The notes beneath the pieces are model-generated. The model ran no database searches. It saw nothing but the letters and a program-made list of their open reading frames with translations, and was not told where the DNA came from. From Paraburkholderia sp. BL25I1N1 (GTDB lineage Bacteria > Pseudomonadota > Gammaproteobacteria > Burkholderiales > Burkholderiaceae): a stretch of DNA of 64,000 nt. Shown piece by piece: positions 1-9,411 of the stretch (the first letter of the stretch is position 1; every line of letters starts with the position of its first letter). The position numbers and the translations under genes are program-made. Where the stretch lies: positions 1-64,000 of the forward strand of contig NZ_PVZB01000006.1 in NCBI RefSeq assembly GCF_003002025.1, written 5' to 3'.

Positions 1-102
1 GCCCTTACGCGTCCGTCTCGCTACTGTCGCTATCTCAGGTGACAAAGTAGTCTCCACCACTCGTTTGGTGGGGCCCACTGTGTCCACTTTGGCGCCGTCG
101 GT

Positions 103-276
103 CTAGACGGTGCTCGCGCAACGCTTACGCGCTTTCGCGTAGCCCGTCAGTTCCAGATACGCCCGGCCCACATCCACACCTTCGCGGTTCACCCGCACTG
201 CGCCTTCCCAGTACACCGCGCCCGTCGATTGGCCGGGTACAGGATGCGATGCTTCGCCATGGGCGGCGCACCCTGC
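103..276 (-). pseudogene. C-terminal remnant of an AttH/CrtC-like (lipocalin-fold) hydrolase
   Basis: Reading the minus strand from a TGA at 279-277 to a TAG at 105-103 gives 57 open codons. They contain GAVYWEGAVRV followed by GRAYLELTGYAK. This Tyr-Trp-Glu-Gly-Ala ... Tyr-Leu-Glu-Leu-Thr-Gly-Tyr signature is what I know as the C-terminal end of the AttH / hydroxyneurosporene synthase (CrtC) family of predicted secreted hydrolases. Family members are several hundred residues long, and no matching upstream part is visible in any minus frame to about 390. There is also no start codon or ribosome-binding site in place. I therefore read it as a decayed 3' fragment. The remaining bases up to 382 show nothing I recognise. 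Confidence 0.6.
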
Positions 277-382
277 TCAAAAGGATAGATCTCCACGAAC
301 CGGGTCCAGACCAGTTCAGGCTGGGTCGGAACTTCAACGGACTCCACGTCAGAGCAGGGCTTAAACATAGGCGTAAGACTAC

Positions 383-1372
383 TCAAAGTTTATGCGCCAC
401 CTCATGTCCGGTTTTCATCGGAGCCGGCCCGTCGGCCTGCGCTTCTCCGACTTCCGCGAGCAGCGCCTCATCGCGTGCGATGACTTTCGGCAGATGGGTG
501 CGCAGGAACTCAACCCAGGTCCGCGTCTTCGCGTCGATGAACTTACGCGACGGATACAGCGCGTAAACATGCATCTTCTGCGCGGTATAGTCCGGCAACA
601 CGCGCACTAGCGTGCCGTCACGCAATCCGGAAATGGCGGCGTACAGCGGCACCATGCCAATGCCCATCCCTTCGCGAATTGCGACAATCAGCGATTCGGC
701 GATGTTCACGTGCACCGGCCCATTCACCTCCATCATTTCGCTGCCGTTCGGCCCATCGAGCACCCACTCGTGCGGCGGAAACGCCGGTGTGTGGAGGATC
801 AGACATTCGTGGTGCGCCAGATCGGCGGGCTGCTGCGGCGCGCCGTGTGCGCGCACATACGCGGGCGACGCGCACATGATGCTAAAAGTCGTCCCCAGCG
901 GAAGCGACACAAGCTCCGAATCAGGCAAGGTGGAAGCGCCGATCACCGCGACATCGGCGCTACCTTCGAAAAGATCCGGCATGCGCTGCGACAATGTCAG
1001 CTCGACCGTGACTTCCGGATACAGTGCGCGATAACGCGAAACAGCCGGCAAAACGTAGTGCTGGCCGATGCTGGCAAAGCTGTGCATCCGCAAAGCGCCG
1101 CTTGGCCGCTCATGCGCACAACTGGCTTCTTCTTCCGCCGTGTCGACATCTGCCAGTATCTGCTGACATCGTTTCAGATAACGCTCGCCTGCCGTGGTGA
1201 GCGCAAGTCGTCGCGTCGAGCGGTTGAGCAGCCGCGTGCGCAAATGAGCTTCGAGTTCCGAGACCGCGCGGGACATGGCGCCGGTCGTTGAATTGAGCGA
1301 CTGAGCGGCGGCGGTAAAACTACCGGCTTCGACCACGCGCACGAACACTCGCATATTTTGTAACGTATCCAT
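383..1372 (-). CDS. LysR-family transcriptional regulator
   Basis: This is a 329-residue protein of normal LysR length. The N-terminal winged helix-turn-helix (about residues 5-65, with VEAGSFTAAAQSLNSTTGAMSR) is followed by a periplasmic-binding-like effector domain (about 90-300). I chose the ATG at 1372, which gives the standard LysR N-terminus MDTLQNMRVF; longer upstream frames add an 89-residue basic stretch atypical for the family. It is divergent from the FUSC efflux gene across about 200 bp. That is the usual place for a regulator of an aromatic-acid or drug exporter (compare AaeR and AaeB). The inducer is unknown. The family call is firm; regulation of the neighbour is inferred from layout. 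Confidence 0.92.
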   Translation of the reverse strand: MDTLQNMRVFVRVVEAGSFTAAAQSLNSTTGAMSRAVSELEAHLRTRLLNRSTRRLALTTAGERYLKRCQQILADVDTAEEEASCAHERPSGALRMHSFASIGQHYVLPAVSRYRALYPEVTVELTLSQRMPDLFEGSADVAVIGASTLPDSELVSLPLGTTFSIMCASPAYVRAHGAPQQPADLAHHECLILHTPAFPPHEWVLDGPNGSEMMEVNGPVHVNIAESLIVAIREGMGIGMVPLYAAISGLRDGTLVRVLPDYTAQKMHVYALYPSRKFIDAKTRTWVEFLRTHLPKVIARDEALLAEVGEAQADGPAPMKTGHEVAHKL

Positions 1373-1573
1373 CGATCCTTCCATTTCACGGCTTATGCCG
1401 TATTGTCCGCCTGTCCCGGATGCGCATTGTTGTTCATTCTGGAACGGACGTTCCGCAGCCGTCCTCTTAATGCGCACATAGCATGCTCCTACAATCGGCG
1501 GCTTGCGTGCCGGTGTCCGCAGTATTCCCGCCGGTGCTTCCTTAAGCGACCAACCGGGGCGCCCAGATTTCAG

Positions 1574-3742
1574 ATGAAACGCGAACATGCGATCGAACCG
1601 ACGGCGGATTCCCGCCGGCAGTGGGGCCGCATGTTGCAAATGCTAAGCCCGGCCGTCCGGGACTGGGCGGCCGGCGAGAGTCTGATCTGGCCGCATCTGC
1701 TGAAAACCGTTACAGCGGGCTTGCTGGCGCTGGGCATTGCGATGCTGCTGGATCTGCCGCAGCCGCGCATTGCGATGACCACCGTGTTCGTGCTGATGCA
1801 GCCGTTCAGCGGCATGGTGCTGGCCAAGAGTTTCTACCGGATTCTCGGGACTGCGGCGGGCACGGTCGCCGCGCTGGTGCTCGGCGCGCTGTTCGTCCAG
1901 CAGCCCGAGTTGTATATGCTCGGCATGATCGGCTGGGTGAGCGCCTGCATTGCGGCAGCGGTCCGGTATCGGCATTTCAGATGGTACGGCTTTGTGCTCG
2001 CGGGTTATACCGCTGCGCTGATCGGCATCCCGAACGTCACAGTGCCTCACGACCTGTTCCTGGCGGCGCTCACGCGCGCGGCGGAAGTGGCGGTCGGCAT
2101 CGTGTCTTCGAGCGCGGTGAGTGCGCTGATCGTGCCGCAGCGGTCCAGCCTCGCACTGCGGCGCGCGCTACAAATCCGGTACGGAAATTTTACTGCGTTC
2201 GCTGCCGACGTGTTGGCTCGCGGCATCAAGCGGGGCCAGTTCGAGCGGCGCTTCGCGAATCTCGTCGACGAGATCGTCGGGTTCGAGGCGACGCGTACTT
2301 TTGCCGCCTTCGAAGACCCGGCCATGCGTTCACGCAGTCAGCATCTCGGTCGTCTGAACGGCGAGTTCATGGATGCCTGTGCGCGGCTGCATGCGCTGCA
2401 TCAACTGCTCAAGCGGCTACATGCGAACGGCTCGGCGCCGATCGTCGCGGCGATCAAGCCGTATTTCGACGAGCTGGCCGCGCTCATGGCGCCGCAGTTC
2501 GAGGCCGCGGTGGATGCATCGCGCATGGCCGCCCGTTTGCAACATTTCCAGGCGAGCCTGCCGAGGCGTGTGCGTGAAACGAGACGGCCGCTGGAAGCCG
2601 CGCCCGCCGAATCGCTGGCGGACTTCGATACGGCGGCGGAACTGCTGTACCGGTTCGTCGACGAATGGATCCGCTACTCGCGGACCTACGCATCCGTGAC
2701 GCAGCGAAAGTGTGACGACAGCCATCCGCGAACGAAAAGCCGCTATGTGAGCAAAACCAACACCTTTGTCGTTGCGCTGACGTTTATCCGCTCGGCTGTG
2801 GTGATGGCGATCGCGGGCTGGTTCTGGTTCATGACCGACTGGCCGAGCGGCGGCCTTGCGGTGATCGGCGCGGCGCTGGCATGCGCGCTGACATCGACTG
2901 CGCCGAACCCGTCGAAGATGGCCGTGCAGATGGCCGTCGGCGCGGTGCTGGCCACCGTGACCGGCTACGTGTTCACGTGCTACGTATATCCGAATATCGA
3001 CGGCTTTCCGCTGCTGTGCGCGACGCTGGCGCCGGTGCTCGCGCTCGGCGCATTCATCGCCACGCGCAAGCTGGCGGCCAGATACGGGATCGGTTTCTCG
3101 GTGTTCTTCTGCCTGCTCGCCGGACCCGACAACGTCGTCACTTACGCGCCGGATCTGCTGATCAACAACGGCATCGCGTTGAGCGCGTCGATGCTGTTGG
3201 CGGCGCTCGTTTTCGCGGTGGTTTTTCCGGCCGACATGCCCTGGCTCATCGGGAAAATCATGGGCGATTTACGCGCGCAAGTCGTATTCGCGTGCAAGGA
3301 CGCACTGCCGGGTCTCAATCAACGCTTTCAGTCGAGCACGCACGACCTGACTTCACAGTTGCGCATGCTATTGACGCGACGCTCCCGCCGCCGCCGCGAT
3401 GCGTTGCGCTGGACACTCGCGACGCTCGAAGTCGGCCACGCCGTGATCGACCTGCGCAACGAAATGGCGCGCGCCGACTACGTGCAGGCTCTTCATCCGC
3501 GCTGGACCAGCACCGTGGAGCATACGCGCGACGATCTCGCGCGGCTGTTCGAGCGGCCCGACGCGCGTGGTCTCGAGCAAGCGCTGCTGTCCGTGCGCGC
3601 GGCCACGTGGCTTGCGCAGGACGTGCTGCAAATGGTTCATGCCGATCGCGACAAGCGTCACGACCTGCAGCGCATCCTGAGTTGCCTGCACTTCATCCGC
3701 ACGGCGTTGCTCGACAAGGACGCGCCGTTCAACCCGCATTGA
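1574..3742 (+). CDS. FUSC-family membrane efflux protein (AaeB-like)
   Basis: This inner-membrane protein of about 722 residues belongs to the fusaric acid resistance / p-hydroxybenzoate efflux (AaeB) superfamily. Two hydrophobic blocks, about residues 40-190 and 395-560, are each followed by a long soluble region; this duplicated architecture is typical of FUSC proteins. The ATG at 1574 is preferred because the frame upstream (to 1403) encodes a basic, low-complexity stretch; 1631 is a second possible start. The usual membrane-fusion partner AaeA and the small AaeX are absent nearby, so it either acts alone or borrows partners. A LysR gene is divergent. The substrate is unknown; aromatic acids are the family's best-known cargo. 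Confidence 0.85.
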   Translation: MKREHAIEPTADSRRQWGRMLQMLSPAVRDWAAGESLIWPHLLKTVTAGLLALGIAMLLDLPQPRIAMTTVFVLMQPFSGMVLAKSFYRILGTAAGTVAALVLGALFVQQPELYMLGMIGWVSACIAAAVRYRHFRWYGFVLAGYTAALIGIPNVTVPHDLFLAALTRAAEVAVGIVSSSAVSALIVPQRSSLALRRALQIRYGNFTAFAADVLARGIKRGQFERRFANLVDEIVGFEATRTFAAFEDPAMRSRSQHLGRLNGEFMDACARLHALHQLLKRLHANGSAPIVAAIKPYFDELAALMAPQFEAAVDASRMAARLQHFQASLPRRVRETRRPLEAAPAESLADFDTAAELLYRFVDEWIRYSRTYASVTQRKCDDSHPRTKSRYVSKTNTFVVALTFIRSAVVMAIAGWFWFMTDWPSGGLAVIGAALACALTSTAPNPSKMAVQMAVGAVLATVTGYVFTCYVYPNIDGFPLLCATLAPVLALGAFIATRKLAARYGIGFSVFFCLLAGPDNVVTYAPDLLINNGIALSASMLLAALVFAVVFPADMPWLIGKIMGDLRAQVVFACKDALPGLNQRFQSSTHDLTSQLRMLLTRRSRRRRDALRWTLATLEVGHAVIDLRNEMARADYVQALHPRWTSTVEHTRDDLARLFERPDARGLEQALLSVRAATWLAQDVLQMVHADRDKRHDLQRILSCLHFIRTALLDKDAPFNPH

Positions 3743-3913
3743 CCGATGCACGCGGCGACGGATTCTGTGCAGCGATCCTTCTGCAAGATGGAAGGATCAC
3801 TTCCGGACCGCCCCATTTATCCGCGGGACAGGCAGCCATATAGTTTCATCACTGCCCCACGGTTTCCCCAACGGGTTTCCCGCGAGGCAGCACCGTAAGT
3901 CCTGGAGAACGAA

Positions 3914-4129
3914 ATGAATGCGTTGAAGATTGCCCTGATTGCCTGCTCTTTGTCCGCCGTCGTCGCTCACGCGCAAACGGCGCCGGCCGCCCCGGAACAA
4001 CAGGTTGCCCAAGCGAATGCGCAGCGCGCGAAGAATGCCGAAACGCAAAGCCGCAGCACCACACCGGCAATCAAAGCTGACGAGTGCGTCGGGCCTGTGA
4101 GCTTCTGCAACATCTACTTTGGCAGCTAG
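3914..4129 (+). CDS. Small secreted hypothetical protein
   Basis: This 71-residue protein begins with a clear signal peptide (MNALKIALIACSLSAVVAHA, cleavage expected after AHA). The mature part is Ala/Gln-rich and ends with a short segment carrying two cysteines (ECVGPVSFC), which could form a disulfide. A Shine-Dalgarno sequence (CTGGAGAAC) sits just upstream of the ATG. No domain is recognised. It stands alone between the FUSC and CoA-transferase genes. It is probably a small periplasmic protein; its function is unknown. Confidence 0.65.
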   Translation: MNALKIALIACSLSAVVAHAQTAPAAPEQQVAQANAQRAKNAETQSRSTTPAIKADECVGPVSFCNIYFGS

Positions 4130-4321
4130 GCCGCGCCACTCGTTATATCTGACGTATGTGCAAGACCTGTCGCGAACGTTCGACGCGCGACGAATCACTT
4201 GACCGCGACCGCGTCCGATCGTGACGCCGCGGCGGGTGCGACAATCCGGCTACCGAGCGAAGCACACCGCAGACGTGCGCACTGGTAGTCTGGACGGGTG
4301 ACTATGGAGAGACCCAGTTTC

Positions 4322-5836
4322 ATGTACCAAGACCGGATTCGCTGCGCTGAGTTGCGCGCAAAAATCACTTCAGCCGCCGAGGCGGCGCTTCTGATTCAGG
4401 ACGGTATGTGTGTCGGCGCGAGCGGCTTCACGCGCGCTGGCGATGCCAAAGCAGTCCCCGTTGCGCTTGCCGAGCGCGCCCGTCAGGAAGGCAAGCCGCT
4501 GCGCATTACGTTGATGACCGGTGCGTCGCTGGGTCACGACGTGGACCGCACGCTCACCGAGGCGCAAGTGTTGGCGCGCCGCTTGCCGTTTCAGGTGGAC
4601 AAGACGCTGCGCGACGCGATCAATCGCGGCGAAGTCATGTTCGTCGATCAACATTTGTCTGAAACGGTCGAGATGCTGCGCGCGAACCAGCTCGGCAAAC
4701 TCGATATCGCCATTATCGAAGCCACCGCGATCACCGAGACCGGCGGCATCGTGCCGACCACCTCGGTGGGCAACTCGGCGAGCTTCGCGATTCTCGCCGA
4801 CAAGGTGATCGTCGAGATCAATCTTGCGCAACCGCTCGCGCTCGAGGGACTGCACGACATCTGGATTCCGGGCCCCAGGCCGAACCGCGAGCCGCTGCCG
4901 ATCGTCCGTCCGCAAGACCGGGTCGGCACGCCGGCTATCGAGATTCCGCGCGAGAAAATCGCGGCGATCGTCATCACCAATATGGCCGACAGTTCGTCCA
5001 CCGTGTTGCCGGCGGATGCCGAGACCGAATCGATCGCGGGTCATCTGATAGAGTTTTTCCAGCACGAAGTATCGCGCGGGCGCATGCCCAAACGCTTGCC
5101 GCCGTTGCAGGCCGGCATCGGCACGATTGCCAATGCCGTGCTGGCTGGTTTCGTCGATTCACCGTTCGACGCCTTCGAAATTTACTCAGAGGTACTGCAG
5201 GATTCGACTTTCGATCTGATGGATGCCGGCAAGGTGACGTTCGCCTCCGGCGCGTCGATCACGTTGTCGGCCGCGCGCCAGGTGCAGGTGTTCAGCGAAC
5301 TCGAACGCTATCGCGATCGACTTGTTCTGCGGCCGCAAGAAGTCAGCAACCATCCTGAAGTGATCCGCCGGCTCGGATTAATCGCGTTGAATACCGCGCT
5401 CGAATTCGACATCTATGGCAACGTGAATTCGACACACGTGGGCGGCACGCACATGATGAACGGCATCGGCGGTTCGGGCGACTTTGCGCGCAACGCGTCG
5501 TGCGCGATCTTCGCGACCAAGTCGATGGCGAAGGGCGGCCGCATTTCGAGCATCGTGCCGATGGTGCCGCATTGCGATCACAACGAACACGACGTGGACG
5601 TGGTCGTGACGGAGCAGGGACTCGCCGACTTGCGCGGTCTCGCGCCGCGGGAACGCGCAACGTTGATCATCGACAATTGCGTGCATCCGCTGTATCGCGA
5701 TCTGTTGCGCGACTACTATAGGGAAGCATTGAAGGGAGGCGGGCAAACGCCGCATCAGTTGGATCAGGCTTTCGCCTGGCATACGCGGCTGCGGGACACC
5801 GGCTCGATGTTGCCGGCGGTGGAGACAAGGCTTTAA
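4322..5836 (+). CDS. Succinate-type CoA transferase (acetyl-CoA hydrolase/transferase family)
   Basis: The protein of about 504 residues matches the succinyl-CoA:acetate / propionyl-CoA:succinate CoA-transferase family (class I; AarC/ScpC-like) along its whole length. It exchanges CoA between succinate and a short-chain acid in the cytoplasm. IYSEVLQDSTFDLMDAGK holds Glu290, the position where the family places the glutamate that forms the enzyme-CoA thioester. The C-terminal GGTHMMNGIGGSGDFARNA stretch is the conserved glycine-rich CoA-binding region. The ATG at 4322 is preferred: GGAGAG at 4306-4311 is well spaced; GTG 4298 and ATG 4304 are alternatives. It appears monocistronic. Which acid is used cannot be told from sequence. 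Confidence 0.88.
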   Translation: MYQDRIRCAELRAKITSAAEAALLIQDGMCVGASGFTRAGDAKAVPVALAERARQEGKPLRITLMTGASLGHDVDRTLTEAQVLARRLPFQVDKTLRDAINRGEVMFVDQHLSETVEMLRANQLGKLDIAIIEATAITETGGIVPTTSVGNSASFAILADKVIVEINLAQPLALEGLHDIWIPGPRPNREPLPIVRPQDRVGTPAIEIPREKIAAIVITNMADSSSTVLPADAETESIAGHLIEFFQHEVSRGRMPKRLPPLQAGIGTIANAVLAGFVDSPFDAFEIYSEVLQDSTFDLMDAGKVTFASGASITLSAARQVQVFSELERYRDRLVLRPQEVSNHPEVIRRLGLIALNTALEFDIYGNVNSTHVGGTHMMNGIGGSGDFARNASCAIFATKSMAKGGRISSIVPMVPHCDHNEHDVDVVVTEQGLADLRGLAPRERATLIIDNCVHPLYRDLLRDYYREALKGGGQTPHQLDQAFAWHTRLRDTGSMLPAVETRL

Positions 5837-5857
5837 ACGCGGGTTGTCGGATCAAAC

Positions 5858-5888
5858 CGGCGTCAGGTGGCATTCGCCTCTGACGCCG
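5858..5888. terminator. Hairpin between convergent genes
   Basis: A perfect 9-bp inverted repeat (CGGCGTCAG / CTGACGCCG) with a 13-nt loop lies between the converging CoA-transferase and GlsB-like genes. There is no strong T-tract on either side, so it may be a bidirectional terminator or only an mRNA 3' stabiliser. Confidence 0.45.
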
Positions 5889-5908
5889 AAAGACATCAGG
5901 TGCTACGC

Positions 5909-6163
5909 TCAGGTGCCTCGTCGAATGAGGCGGATAAGAAACAATAGAATGACCGCGCCGATCACCGCCGTGATGATCGAGCCGATCCAGCCGCCGCCCA
6001 GCGAAATGTGCAGAACGCCGGCGAGCCAGCCGCCGATAAACGCGCCGACAATCCCGACGATGATGTCGACGATCAGGCCGAAGCCGCCGCCCTTGACGAG
6101 CACGCCTGCCAGCCAGCCAGCGATCGCGCCGATGATGAGCCATGCAATGATGCCGTGTTCCAT
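5909..6163 (-). CDS. GlsB/YeaQ/YmgE-family small membrane protein
   Basis: This 84-residue, almost entirely hydrophobic protein has three membrane segments rich in Gly (IIGAIAGWLAGVLVKGGGFG, IVGIVGAFIGGWLAGVL, GSIITAVIGAVILLFLIRLIRR). This is the hallmark of the transglycosylase-associated / GlsB stress-response family. A GGGAG ribosome-binding site precedes the ATG. Members are often stress-induced inner-membrane proteins of unknown biochemical role. It is monocistronic and converges on the CoA-transferase gene. Confidence 0.9.
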   Translation of the reverse strand: MEHGIIAWLIIGAIAGWLAGVLVKGGGFGLIVDIIVGIVGAFIGGWLAGVLHISLGGGWIGSIITAVIGAVILLFLIRLIRRGT

Positions 6164-6324
6164 AATCGAGACTCCCTAGTTGAGTGTGAAAAATTCACGG
6201 TGACAGAGCTTAGTCGATGGTTATGGGACAGTCCATATTCAGGACGCGGAATTAACATTGTCTAAATCTATTGCAGAACAAGTGTAGACGATGCGCGCGC
6301 AGATAGGGAACTTACACGTCACGC

Positions 6325-7032
6325 TTACTCCGGCGTCGGCTCCGCTTCTCTGGCCGTCCAACTGACGCTGGAAACGCTCTTTTCCATGCTGAGGCGGCTG
6401 GCCATCTGTTCGAGCTTCGACTGATCCTTGGGATGCATCTTCAACGTTGCCGTAACGCGAATGCGTCCTGGGTCGTTTTCAACGTCCTCGCTCGTCAGGC
6501 TTTGAAACGACAGCGGCGTCGAATACATGGAGTTGGAGACGGCGGTACGAATGTGGATCTCGTCGGCTTCCCGGCAGACGATCGTCAACACATATTCGCG
6601 TACGAGGTCGGCGTTCGATACCGGCGTCGCGTTGATCGTGCGGCTGACTTCGCGCAGCACGGTATTGGTCAACAGCACGACGAGGGTGCCGGCGAGCGCC
6701 GGCCCGTAATGACCCGCGCCGCACAAAACGCCCACCGCGGCCGAGCACCACAAGGTTGCCGCAGTGTTGATTCCCTGGATAGAACCCTTGTCGCGCATGA
6801 TCACGCCGCCGCCGAGAAAGCCGACGCCCGAGACCACATAGGCGGCGATCTGGGTGATGCCGGCCGTGCCGTTGCCGGTCAGTACGCCGAGCGTGACGAA
6901 CAGGCACGCGCCGCTCGCGACCAGCGTGATGGTGCGCAGGCCGGCATTGCGCTGACGTATTTGCCGTTCGAGGCCGATCGCGACGCCGCAGGCGAAGGCG
7001 GCGAGAAGCCGCCAGACGAATTCAATGGTCAT
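6325..7032 (-). CDS. MgtC/SapB-family membrane protein
   Basis: The protein is about 235 residues long. Its N-terminal half has four or five membrane helices with the MgtC signatures GLERQIRQRNAGLRT and GGGVIMRDKGSIQGINTAATLW. The C-terminal cytoplasmic domain (about 150-235) resembles the ACT-like tail seen in longer MgtC proteins. MgtC proteins inhibit the F-ATPase and support growth at low magnesium or low pH in some bacteria, but most homologues are uncharacterised. The ATG at 7032 starts directly at the first helix; a frame starting at 7104 adds an unlikely extension. No Mg2+-responsive leader could be identified upstream. Confidence 0.88.
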   Translation of the reverse strand: MTIEFVWRLLAAFACGVAIGLERQIRQRNAGLRTITLVASGACLFVTLGVLTGNGTAGITQIAAYVVSGVGFLGGGVIMRDKGSIQGINTAATLWCSAAVGVLCGAGHYGPALAGTLVVLLTNTVLREVSRTINATPVSNADLVREYVLTIVCREADEIHIRTAVSNSMYSTPLSFQSLTSEDVENDPGRIRVTATLKMHPKDQSKLEQMASRLSMEKSVSSVSWTAREAEPTPE

Positions 7033-7694
7033 CGGTAAGCAAGGTTGAGGCGCAAAACTGCACAGTGTGAACCGTACACGTGACAGCAGCACGTCCGTCT
7101 CCATGGGACGCGGGCGCGTTCAGGCGTGGCGCAGCGCGAACGAACGGTTCACGGCGCCGACAGTCGAGCAAGGTCGGCACGGCATGGAGCCGTGCGGCAC
7201 TTCACTGCAACTTACTGGCAATTTCGCTGGTAAAAAGTGGGTATCAACGACGTGCACCGCCGGCCCGAAGGCAAGACGGCGACAGGCAAAGACTGGCGCG
7301 GAAATCTTGCCGATCAGGCGATCGGGCGAATCGAAGCTCGACGGGTACTACTGCTACTGTCCAAGATCGGGATTCCGGGTAAATAAACTGGGCGGATTTT
7401 AGGCATCTCTGCAAAGGTAAGTCAAGTCGCGACGGAGCGAGGCGGCGAATGAATTGCATGCCATCTTTGGGGAAGTTTCCGCATGCATGGGAGAGCTATT
7501 CCTACATAAATACGGACTCCGAATATTGACGGTAGCCGTCCCGGAAAACACACTGTCTGCATCATCCGGAACACGTCGCGCGGCCTTGGCGCTCAAATGC
7601 GCAGTCTTATTTGTCGGGGTTTTCGCTCTTGCAGCGTTGCGCCGTGATCCGCACGACGTCGTTATTTCCGCCGCTCATCCGAATCGAGGAATCT
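7033..7694. other. Long intergenic stretch without a supported gene
   Basis: These roughly 660 bases lie between the divergent MgtC-like gene and the periplasmic-protein gene. Short open frames exist on both strands but none has a recognisable domain together with a convincing ribosome-binding site. The part from about 7420 to 7560 is less GC-rich and may hold the promoter of the downstream gene. No tRNA or riboswitch fold was recognised. Confidence 0.4.
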
Positions 7695-8219
7695 ATGAAA
7701 GTTAAAGCTCTTGGCGTCATCGCCGGCGCGTTGATCGCTGCCGCTCCGCTCGTGTCGTCAGCCGCAGCTCTGCCGGCGCCGTTCGAAGGCAGCAGCACGC
7801 TGCAGGCAGACGGTGTCGTGAAGTCGGTCGATCAGGCTAACCATTCGGTCACTGTGCTCGACGCGCAAGGCGGTGAAGCGTCATTCACCATTACCGACAC
7901 GCGCAATCTCGGGCAGATCAGGCAAGGCGGCAAGGTGCACATCCGCATGATGCGCAATGCCGTGATCAGCGTCACGCAGAGCGCGAACGGTCAAGCGGCA
8001 GCGGCTCAGATTGCCCAGTCGAACACGGTGCAGAGCGTGCACGCCCGGGTCGAGTCCATCGACCACGTTTCCGGCATCATGGCGCTCAAAGACCCGAATG
8101 GATCCCTGTTTCATATCCAGGGCCGCGATCCCGCCAAGATCACCGGCGTGACACCGGGTATGCAAGTGGTGGTGGCGTTCGCACCGCAAGTGAGCGTGGC
8201 TGTGGCGCCCGCGCAGTAA
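7695..8219 (+). CDS. Secreted hypothetical protein
   Basis: The protein is about 174 residues long, with a signal peptide (MKVKALGVIAGALIAAAPLVSSAAA). The mature part is predicted beta-rich and holds two similar segments (VVKSVDQANHSVTVLDAQGG and VHARVESIDHVSGIMALKDPNG), suggesting a duplicated small beta-barrel or OB-like fold. The ATG at 7695 is chosen because it starts the signal peptide and follows CGAGGA. It converges on the metallophosphoesterase gene. No enzymatic motif is seen; function unknown. Confidence 0.7.
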   Translation: MKVKALGVIAGALIAAAPLVSSAAALPAPFEGSSTLQADGVVKSVDQANHSVTVLDAQGGEASFTITDTRNLGQIRQGGKVHIRMMRNAVISVTQSANGQAAAAQIAQSNTVQSVHARVESIDHVSGIMALKDPNGSLFHIQGRDPAKITGVTPGMQVVVAFAPQVSVAVAPAQ

Positions 8220-8247
8220 CGGGCGCCTTGATCGGACCTGTCGGGCC

Positions 8248-9411
8248 TTAATCGGGCTCGCCGGGTATGAGGCGCAAGCGCGTGATTTCGGAAGGTGCGC
8301 CCAGGCGCTTCGGCGGTCCCCAGTAGCCCGTGCCGCGGCTCGTGTACACCCACAGTCCATTCAGCCGCGCGAGGCCGGCGGTGAACGGCTGCTGAAGGCG
8401 CACGAAGAAATTCCACGGAAAGAACTGGCCGCCATGCGTGTGGCCGGATAGCTGCAGCGTGAAGCCGGCTGCGGCGGCGGCTTCGGCTGAGCGCGGCTGG
8501 TGGGCGAGCAGCACCTTGATCAGTACGTCGCCGGGTGCGCCGGCCAGCGCCGCGACTGGATCACTGCGGTGCGCTGGATCGTGATGGCCCGCTGAATAAT
8601 CGGTCACGCCGGCGATCACGGCACGTGCGCCGTCGTGATCCACGATCACGTGCTCGTTCAGCAGGACGTTCAATCCCAGGCGCCGGAATTCGTCGATCCA
8701 CGCGTTGGCGCCGGCGTAATACTCGTGATTGCCGGTAACGAGAAAAGCGCCATGGCGTGCGCTCAACCGTGACAGCGGCTGCGTATGGTTGGTCAGTTGC
8801 GGCACGCTGCCGTCCACGACATCGCCGGTGACAGCGATCAGATCCGGCTTGAGGCGATTCACCGCGTCGACGATTGCATCGACATAGCGTCGTTTGATAG
8901 TCGGGCCGACGTGAATATCGCTGATCTGCACGATCGTGAAGCCGTCGAGCGCGGCGGGCAAATCGTCGATGGGCACTTCGATCGTCACCACCTTGGCGCG
9001 GCGGCGAGCGTTGAACAGGCCGACGAGCGTGGAAAGCAGCGCGAGCAGCGGCACAGCCGCGGCGGAGCTGGTTCGCCAGTGCGGGATGGCAATGGTGTTC
9101 GGCCAGATTGCATCGACGGTAAGGAGCGAAGCGAGCACGAGGTCGCGCGCGAATGTCAGGACCAGCAGCGACGAGAAGAAGCCCATCGCCAGCAGGCCGA
9201 CCCATGCGAGCCGGTCGCCCAGTGGTTGTTGTTTGATCGTGCGCGCCAGCATGCCGAGCGGAATCAGAAAGATCGACAGCACGAGCCACAGCGCGCACAG
9301 CCAGCGGCCGGTCATGTCGATCGGCATGTCCGGTATCAGACGCAAGCCCACGTAGATATGCAGGAGAATGCCAATCAGGATGAAACGAACAAGAAACGAT
9401 GAGCGGCGCAT
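8248..9411 (-). CDS. Membrane-anchored metallophosphoesterase (YaeI/YkuE-like)
   Basis: The protein is about 387 residues long. The first 135 residues contain four hydrophobic segments. The rest is a calcineurin-like phosphoesterase with all metal-binding blocks in order: ISDIHVG (Asp165, His167), TGDVVDG, GNHEYY and SGHTHGGQ. Related YkuE/LpxG-like proteins act on phospholipid or lipid A precursors at the membrane, so a lipid substrate is plausible but not shown. The start at 9411 (MRRSSF) opens directly into the first helix. No operon partner is present. Confidence 0.9.
   Translation of the reverse strand: MRRSSFLVRFILIGILLHIYVGLRLIPDMPIDMTGRWLCALWLVLSIFLIPLGMLARTIKQQPLGDRLAWVGLLAMGFFSSLLVLTFARDLVLASLLTVDAIWPNTIAIPHWRTSSAAAVPLLALLSTLVGLFNARRRAKVVTIEVPIDDLPAALDGFTIVQISDIHVGPTIKRRYVDAIVDAVNRLKPDLIAVTGDVVDGSVPQLTNHTQPLSRLSARHGAFLVTGNHEYYAGANAWIDEFRRLGLNVLLNEHVIVDHDGARAVIAGVTDYSAGHHDPAHRSDPVAALAGAPGDVLIKVLLAHQPRSAEAAAAAGFTLQLSGHTHGGQFFPWNFFVRLQQPFTAGLARLNGLWVYTSRGTGYWGPPKRLGAPSEITRLRLIPGEPD

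Noticed and set aside
1..102. Possible end of an insertion sequence near the left edge
   Set aside because: Short stretches such as TGTCCACTTT hint at transposon ends, but no transposase, inverted repeats or target duplication could be shown.
7033..7694. Mg2+-sensing leader or riboswitch in front of the MgtC-like gene
   Set aside because: No conserved riboswitch core, Pro-rich leader peptide or terminator/antiterminator pair could be recognised.
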